Below are positions 60,077-64,000 of a DNA stretch of 64,000 nucleotides, in pieces. The notes below the pieces were generated by a model. It searched no databases, was not told the DNA's origin, and worked only from the letters and a program-made list of their open reading frames with translations. Position 1 is the first letter of the stretch. The number at the start of each line of letters is the position of its first letter. The stretch is from DYRB01 sp963709645 (GTDB lineage: Bacteria; Pseudomonadota; Gammaproteobacteria; Chromatiales; Chromatiaceae), in assembly GCA_963709645.1 (NCBI GenBank), contig CAVPXP010000037.1, positions 1 through 64,000 on the forward strand, in the 5' to 3' direction. The position numbers and the translations under genes were made by a program.

Positions 60077-60715
60077 TCAAGGGGCCTCGACGTCCCCTTT
60101 CAGGGGCAGCGGCTTGGGCAGCTCACGCACCAAATCGGCCACGTCACGACTGAAGTCACCGAGACACTTGCTCATGGCTGCCACCAGGGCCTCCTCACCG
60201 CCACCCTGGCGCAGCGGGCTGGTATAGCGGTTCTCACGCACCGCCAGAACCCGGTCTCCCTGGCCGTCCTGCACCACCCAGCGGACCTTGAGGACCGCCT
60301 CACGGCCGGAGTTCCCTTCGAAGCTCAGCACCGTAGCCAGGATCCGAAAGTCCAGCGGGGCACGCACCTCGGAGGGAAAGACCAGGATGCGGCTCGTCTC
60401 AAGCAAGGCGGCCAGATTCTCGCCCCAGACCCGCAGGAAATCGTCTTGGAGGGACCCACCCCAGCGGTGGAACTCGTCCAGGGACAATCGGTTGGTGCCA
60501 TCACGGGAGACGATGTTGGGCCGGTCGAGGAACTGCGGGAAGGTCACGGGCCCCAAGCCGATGGCGAGCCGTCCGCCGCTGAGCCCCGAGGCCCCTGCGC
60601 CGGCGTTCGCAACCGGGGTCAGGACATAAAAGCTCGACGGCGGGGTGGCACACCCCGTCAACACCGTCAGGAACAGTGCCGCGAGCGGCGCCCAGATGTA
60701 CCGAACCCCTTTCAT
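60077..60715 (-). CDS. pqiC: PqiC-like ABC-type transport auxiliary lipoprotein
   Basis: 212 residues with a lipoprotein signal (LAALFLTVLTGCATPP). SFYVLTPV, LAIGLGPVTFPQFLDRPNIV and LSLDEFHRWGGSLQDDFLRV are typical. PqiC is the outer-membrane lipoprotein that caps the PqiB tube. The ATG at 60715 overlaps the pqiB stop. Confidence 0.88.
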   Translation of the reverse strand: MKGVRYIWAPLAALFLTVLTGCATPPSSFYVLTPVANAGAGASGLSGGRLAIGLGPVTFPQFLDRPNIVSRDGTNRLSLDEFHRWGGSLQDDFLRVWGENLAALLETSRILVFPSEVRAPLDFRILATVLSFEGNSGREAVLKVRWVVQDGQGDRVLAVRENRYTSPLRQGGGEEALVAAMSKCLGDFSRDVADLVRELPKPLPLKGDVEAP

Positions 60716-62403
60716 CGCATCCCCCCCTTTCCGTTGATCAGCGCCTCGGGATGGCGCTCCAGATAATCCGCCATGGTGCGCACCGAGCGCGCCGCCGCGG
60801 ACAGATCCTGCATCAGGCGACGCAACTCCACGGCCGTCGTCGAGTCCGCGGCCACCAGGGTATCTGCAGACTTGAGGGTTATGCGCGCCTGGTCCAGGGC
60901 CGCGACCAGCTTGGGCAGTACATTTTGATCGACGGAACCGGCGGCCTTGCGGACCTCTCTGAGGGTCAGATCGAGCTCCTTGACCACATCCAGCAGCTCG
61001 GGCGCGGCCAGTAAAGCCTTGGCCCCAGCCATGACCGCGGCGAGATCCTCGGCGATCTGCTCCAGGGGCAGGGCGGCCACCGTATCGAGGATGCCGTTGA
61101 CCTTGTCCGTGATGACGTCCAGAGAGGCCGGCACCGTGGGAAAGATGCGGAAGTCCTTTCCGCTCCACACAGTTTGGCGCCGGTCCTCGGGGTGAAAATC
61201 GAGCTCGACGTAAAGCTGCCCGGTGATCAGGCTGCCGGACTTGAGCTGGGCCCGCAAACCTCGCTCGACCAGGCGGTCCACTGCGTTACCCTCGCTAAAA
61301 CGCGACCGATCGCCAACCACCACGATGCGCTCGGGCTCGATCTCCACCAGGACCGGGATCTGCAAGCGCGCCGTGTCGGCGTTCAACTGGAGTTGGATAT
61401 CCAGTACCTCCCCGACCTTGATGCCGCGTAGCTCAACCGGCGCCCCGACGCTCAGACCCCGCACCGAGCCGCCGAAGTACATCTTGAAGCGCTCCTTGCG
61501 CAGGTAGGCCTTCTCGTGGGCCTCGGCGCGACTGGCATAGAGCGGAAAGACATCCCTGTCCTTGGCGGGCTGGCCCGCGGCCTCAAGGGTGTCCGGATTG
61601 TCGAACACAACCCCGCCGATCAGCACAGAGAGCAGCGACTGGCTATCAACGGTGACGCCCGAGGCGGACAGGGAGACGTCCAACCCACTGGCGTTCCAGA
61701 AGCGGGTGTTGGTGTCAACATGGGCATCGTGGGGGGCGGAGACGAAGATGCGGATGCTCACCATGCGCCCGTCGGCGTCCAGGTCATGCCCGACCACCTG
61801 GCCCACCTGGATATCGCGGTAGTAGACCGGGGAGCCGATGTTCAGCGACCCCAGGGTCGGGGCGCGCAAGATGAACTGCTTGCCCGCTTCGTTAGTGGTG
61901 AAGAGGGGCGGCTCGTCCAACCCCACAAAGTTACGGGCCGTATCGCCCTCCTGCACCGGATCCATGGCGATGTAGGCCCCGGAGAGCAGGGTCTCCAAAC
62001 CGGTCACCTGACTGGCAGTGATGCGCGGGCGCTCGACCCAGAAGCGTGTCCACTCGGTGAGGTAACGCTCGGCCCCGGCTACCAGGGCCGCAGTGACCTC
62101 AACCCCTGCCAGGTCCTTGGTCACGTCGATGGTGGTCACCTTACCGATGGCCACATCCTTGAACTTGACCTCGGTCTTGCCCGCCGTGAGGCCAACGGCG
62201 GTCTTGAACGCAATCTGGATGGTCGGTCCCTTCTCGCTGTATGACTTGTAGGCAAGCCAGCCGCCGATGAGCAGGGCGATCAGGGGGATCAGCCAGACCA
62301 GGGAGAGGCCGCCGCGCACGGCGACCAGGGCCTCGGTCATGCCCTGGTCGTGCGATACCGGGGCCTGGACCTCAGTCCCACCGGGCAGGTCAGGCTCGGT
62401 CAT
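60712..62403 (-). CDS. pqiB: intermembrane transport protein PqiB (MCE family)
   Basis: 563 residues from the ATG at 62403. One membrane span (LSLVWLIPLIALLIGGWLAY) and three MCE domains: KGPTIQIAFKTAVGLTAGKT; PTLGSLNIGSPVYYRDIQVG; and FGGSVRGLSVGAPVELRGIK. A long helical C-terminus should form the tunnel wall. PqiB bridges the periplasm and moves phospholipid between the two membranes. The start overlaps pqiA. Confidence 0.92.
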   Translation of the reverse strand: MTEPDLPGGTEVQAPVSHDQGMTEALVAVRGGLSLVWLIPLIALLIGGWLAYKSYSEKGPTIQIAFKTAVGLTAGKTEVKFKDVAIGKVTTIDVTKDLAGVEVTAALVAGAERYLTEWTRFWVERPRITASQVTGLETLLSGAYIAMDPVQEGDTARNFVGLDEPPLFTTNEAGKQFILRAPTLGSLNIGSPVYYRDIQVGQVVGHDLDADGRMVSIRIFVSAPHDAHVDTNTRFWNASGLDVSLSASGVTVDSQSLLSVLIGGVVFDNPDTLEAAGQPAKDRDVFPLYASRAEAHEKAYLRKERFKMYFGGSVRGLSVGAPVELRGIKVGEVLDIQLQLNADTARLQIPVLVEIEPERIVVVGDRSRFSEGNAVDRLVERGLRAQLKSGSLITGQLYVELDFHPEDRRQTVWSGKDFRIFPTVPASLDVITDKVNGILDTVAALPLEQIAEDLAAVMAGAKALLAAPELLDVVKELDLTLREVRKAAGSVDQNVLPKLVAALDQARITLKSADTLVAADSTTAVELRRLMQDLSAAARSVRTMADYLERHPEALINGKGGMR

Positions 62404-63637
62404 GGTTCTCCTCTGCCGCATCCCAGATCAGTTTGGGATCGAACGCCATTGCAGCGAACATGGTGAGCACGACGACGGCCGCGAAAAAGACCGCCCCGGC
62501 CTGGGCCTCGATGGTCGCCAGATTGCCCAGCCGCACTAGGGCGACCAGGATAGTGACCACATAGATGTCCACCATGGACCAGCGCCCCACCGCCTCGGTG
62601 ATCCGATAGAGCTGGGTGCGGTCGCGCAACCGCCACCTGGATCGGAGCTGCACCGACACCAGCAGGTAGACAAGAATGGCCAGTTTGAGGAGGGGCACCA
62701 GGACGCTAGCGACAAAGACCACCAGTGCCAGGGGCCACATGCCATGGTGCATCAGGAACAGAACCCCGCTGAGGATGGTGTCCGATTGAGTCTGCCCCAG
62801 AGAGGTCACGGCCATGATCGGGTACAGATTGGCGGGGATGTAGAGGATGATTGCCGCCAGGAGCAAGGCCCAGGTGCGTTGCAGGCTCTTGGGTTTCCGC
62901 TGGTGCAGGGGCTCGCCACAACGCGGACAGGTCGGGTGATGGCCCCTGGACGCGACCCTAGCCGGGACCGCCAGCTCGCAGACATGGCATCCATAGACCC
63001 GCTCACCCGGATAGGGCTGGCGCCGCGCCGCCGCGGGCACCGGCATCTGGGACCAAATCGCGTCCGGGTCCAAGGCCGCCTGGGCCGCGGCCAGGACGAA
63101 GATCAGGATCACGAAGGCGAACAGGGCGGTGCCCGGGACGAGCGTGGCCATGTCCGCAAGCTTCACCACCGCCACCAGGATGCCGAGCATGAAGACATCC
63201 ATCATGCCCCAGGGTGCAAGGGTGCGGGCATAGCGGAACAATCCGGCCAGCCAGGGCGGCAGGCGACCGAACCACAGCGGCACCAAAACCGACAGCAGCA
63301 GGGCCAATTGCAAGCCGGGGGCCAGGATGCTGGTGAAACCCACCACTGCCGCCAACTCCCAACGGCCGGCGGCATAGAGGTCCAGTACCCCGGTCGTAAG
63401 CGTCGTCTGCGTGGTCAGCCCTTGCATCTCAAAAGACAGGAAGGGGAAGACATTGGCGACCACGAACAACACCACCCCCGCCACCGTTAGTGCCAGGGCC
63501 GGCTCCAGGCTGTCCGGGCGGCGCCGGTGCAGCTGGCAGCCGCAACGCGGGCACAGGGCTGAACCACCGACCGGCAGGGCCGGCATGCGTTGCAGCAGGC
63601 CGCATTCGTGGCAAAGCGTAAGGGCGTCGCGGGGCAT
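62390..63637 (-). CDS. pqiA: PqiA-like paraquat-inducible membrane protein
   Basis: 415 residues with two PqiA halves. Each half begins with a zinc-ribbon (CHECGLLQRMPALP with CPRCGCQL, and CHVCELAVPARVA with CPRCGEPL) and has four membrane spans (for example LALTVAGVVLFVVANVFPFL and LLLAAIILYIPANLYPIMAV). It is the inner-membrane component of the PqiABC complex. First gene of the operon. Confidence 0.92.
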   Translation of the reverse strand: MPRDALTLCHECGLLQRMPALPVGGSALCPRCGCQLHRRRPDSLEPALALTVAGVVLFVVANVFPFLSFEMQGLTTQTTLTTGVLDLYAAGRWELAAVVGFTSILAPGLQLALLLSVLVPLWFGRLPPWLAGLFRYARTLAPWGMMDVFMLGILVAVVKLADMATLVPGTALFAFVILIFVLAAAQAALDPDAIWSQMPVPAAARRQPYPGERVYGCHVCELAVPARVASRGHHPTCPRCGEPLHQRKPKSLQRTWALLLAAIILYIPANLYPIMAVTSLGQTQSDTILSGVLFLMHHGMWPLALVVFVASVLVPLLKLAILVYLLVSVQLRSRWRLRDRTQLYRITEAVGRWSMVDIYVVTILVALVRLGNLATIEAQAGAVFFAAVVVLTMFAAMAFDPKLIWDAAEENHDRA

Positions 63638-63872
63638 TCCTGGTGACCGGGGGACTCTGGCACTTCGATGCGGTCATGATACCTGATCGGCCCCCAAGCC
63701 CCGGTAACCCGATATTTTGGGTACCAGTCGAGAGCCGACCGCCACCTCGACCGGCATCGGGAGGGTAGCACCCAAGCTCCCATGCCGCGACACCCCCTAT
63801 GGCAGGTATAATTTCGCCGCTCGAAGCCGCGCCTTCCCCGAAGCCAACCATCTGGTACGCAGACTTTCCGCC
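63638..63872. other. divergent promoter region between pqiA and mepA
   Basis: About 235 bases between two divergent starts. Should hold both promoters. I see no SoxS-type or sigma-70 box clear enough to mark. Confidence 0.4.
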
Positions 63873-64000
63873 ATGAACCGACGCATCCTGCCGGCCACTT
63901 ACGTCCCTGCCCTGCTGCTGGCCACCTGTCTCACTGCCAGCGTGACCGGCCTCGCGATAGCCAGCCCCTGGGGGCAAATCAAAACCCCCAGCGATGGGCC
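63873..64000 (+). CDS. mepA: start of penicillin-insensitive murein endopeptidase (partial)
   Basis: Cut by the window end. ATG at 63873, signal peptide with hydrophobic core PALLLATCLTASVTGLAIAS, then PWGQIKTPSDG, which matches the mature N-terminus of MepA (PWQKITQPVPG in E. coli). MepA cleaves D-Ala-mDAP cross-links. Only 42 residues are visible, so this is a tentative call. Confidence 0.55.
   Translation, partial: MNRRILPATYVPALLLATCLTASVTGLAIASPWGQIKTPSDG

Overview
This window is GC-rich, densely coding DNA from a gammaproteobacterium. The gene content (multihaem cytochromes, c-di-GMP signalling, glycolate oxidase GlcEF, a serine/alanine-glyoxylate type aminotransferase, pqiABC, a QseBC/PmrAB-like two-component pair) is compatible with the Chromatiales (purple sulfur bacteria and relatives). 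That placement is inferred from gene content and not from a marker tree. Many genes are broken by single-base shifts, mostly at G or C runs and with the reading resuming in another frame. Housekeeping genes of similar length (ftsK, typA, ald, trxB, pqiAB) are intact. The simplest reading is uncorrected sequencing indels at low coverage, but real decay cannot be excluded from one sequence.

Layout. 0.2-7.1 kb: a type I Wadjet locus, jetABCD (SMC-like plasmid defence), next to a Crp/Fnr-type gene lacking its DNA-binding end. 8.0-11.7 kb: a 5'-truncated multihaem cytochrome, adk, a methyltransferase, tRNA-Ser(GGA) and a REP-like palindrome. 11.9-19.5 kb: an overlapping four-gene operon of a GGDEF-EAL protein, two PotD/NspS-like polyamine-binding lipoproteins without any ABC permease or ATPase, and a dCache hybrid histidine kinase. 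It looks like an elaborated relative of the NspS-MbaA polyamine/c-di-GMP circuit. 19.9-31.8 kb: bacteriohemerythrin, DUF2189, Uma2 nuclease, a MNT/HEPN remnant, an overlapping operon (aminotransferase, cysteine-less Sco-like protein, psd, lipocalin), DUF3501 with a GlpC/HdrD-like Fe-S protein, a lytic transglycosylase, two histidine phosphatases including gpmA, a YARHG-domain secreted protein and a TlpA thioredoxin.

32.1-42.6 kb: the most distinctive region. Two paralogous secreted cytochromes join tandem PKD repeats to about nine or ten haem sites each. A small secreted protein lies between them, and a QseC/QseB-like two-component system follows. Both cytochrome leaders carry the same arrangement: a CRP-like palindrome, 22 bp, then CTTAAG-N5-CTTAAG (a PmrA/QseB-type box), about 210 bp before the ATG. 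42.6-54.2 kb: dtd, pip, typA, lolA, ftsK, ald, trxB, glcE and glcF, then a small MITE-like element. 54.5-64 kb: a four-helix secreted protein, tRNA-Met, a CHASE-PAS-GGDEF cyclase, a glycosyltransferase, amt, the pqiABC lipid-transport operon, and the start of mepA.

No rRNA, CRISPR array, complete insertion sequence or prophage was seen.
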